From the NCBI GenBank assembly GCA_045128835.1, contig JBGVRX010000022.1:1-22332 (forward strand): a stretch of 22,332 nt of DNA, in the 5' to 3' direction. The translations under genes and the position numbers were made by a program. Under the pieces are notes generated by a model. That model did no database searches. It was not told the origin of the DNA and saw only the letters and a program-made list of their open reading frames with translations. Shown one piece after another: positions 22,165-22,332 of the stretch. This DNA comes from CALVUJ01 sp045128835 (GTDB taxonomy: Bacteria > Bacillota_I > Bacilli_A > RFN20 > DUOF01). How positions within the stretch are numbered: position 1 is the stretch's first letter; each line of letters starts with the position of its first letter.

Positions 22165-22291
22165 GTATGGGCATCACGGCTGAGAGGCTGGAAATGATGC
22201 GAGAAACGATCTTTGAAAACTAAATAGAAACGTCAGCAAACAATAATTTTAAGTAAAACAAAAAAGCGAGAGCTTAAGCGATATAAACAAT
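22165..22291 (+). promoter_or_regulatory. rrn leader with boxA-like element and small hairpins
   Basis: About 125 transcribed bases before 16S. GCATCA (22171-22176) and TGATGC (22195-22200) can close a hairpin. GATCTTTGAAAACT (22209-22222) resembles the boxA antitermination element of Firmicutes rrn leaders. AAGC GAGA GCTT (22264-22275) is a 4-bp stem with a GNRA loop. Confidence 0.6.
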
Positions 22292-22332
22292 AAATAAGAG
22301 AGTTTGATCCTGGCTCAGGATTAACGCTGGCG
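22292..22332 (+). rRNA. 16S rRNA, 5' end only
   Basis: AGAGTTTGATCCTGGCTCAG begins at 22299, the universal 27F primer site; by comparison with E. coli numbering the mature end lies about 7 bases earlier. The gene runs off the window. The following GGATTAACGCTGGCG has T/A where Bacillus has C/G. Confidence 0.95.

Noticed and set aside
22180..22185. CTGAGA, reminiscent of a TPP riboswitch
   Set aside because: It lies in the rrn leader, and the second conserved part of the thi-box and the matching helices are absent.
1..22332. Mobile island or prophage carrying jetABC
   Set aside because: No integrase, transposase, terminal repeats or compositional break were seen. The tRNA cluster shows no attachment-like repeat of its 3' ends elsewhere in the window.

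Overview
The window is AT-rich (roughly 30% GC by eye) and bacterial, and looks like a chromosomal segment of an uncultured, small-genome member of the Bacilli. Three observations point there. Ribosome binding sites are strong AGGAGG types. A Bacillus-type spore block (yunB, yutH, then a yutI-like NifU gene) is present. The first bases of the 16S rRNA read GGATTAACGCTGGCG, a form I associate with Mollicutes and their relatives rather than classical Bacillus. All reading frames are intact with UGA as stop and Trp is always UGG, yet none of the 19 genes whose 3' end is visible uses UGA: 16 end in TAA and 3 in TAG.

Layout. 1-159 is the 3' end of a surface protein with a C-terminal membrane anchor and a terminator. 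261-2239 (+) holds two unrecognised genes in one unit, closed by a terminator. 2298-7751 (-) holds jetC, jetB and jetA, a Wadjet/MukBEF-like SMC complex of the JetA (DUF5716)/DUF6063 kind; jetD, the nuclease gene, is not in the window. 7849-9255 (-) is the K+ channel subunit ktrB/trkH, possibly co-transcribed into jetA, and 9359-10024 (+), reported from 9353, is its gating partner ktrA, divergently expressed from a near-consensus promoter. 10142-11373 (-) holds a YihY/BrkB membrane protein, with a start-codon problem, and a small membrane protein with a PH-like tail.

11534-17896 (+) is an operon of four lipoproteins that reads as a tandemly duplicated two-gene unit: a large PrsA/SurA-like foldase followed by a smaller partner, twice. 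The first carries an extra InlB-type B-repeat. It has a good promoter with a perfect palindrome in the spacer and a large terminator.

18017-19587 (+) is the spore pair yunB-yutH, convergent with a NifU-like Fe-S protein (19584-19817, -). 19906-21544 (+) is an S1-domain protein overlapping pgi (glucose-6-phosphate isomerase). 21623-22101 (+) holds five tRNA genes (Val, Tyr, Gln, Lys, Leu), followed by the rrn promoter, leader and 5' end of 16S rRNA, which runs off the window.

The best candidates for something new are the jetABC operon without jetD and the duplicated lipoprotein foldase pair. No stretch over 300 bases lacks a gene. I saw no transposase, integrase, CRISPR array or phage gene.
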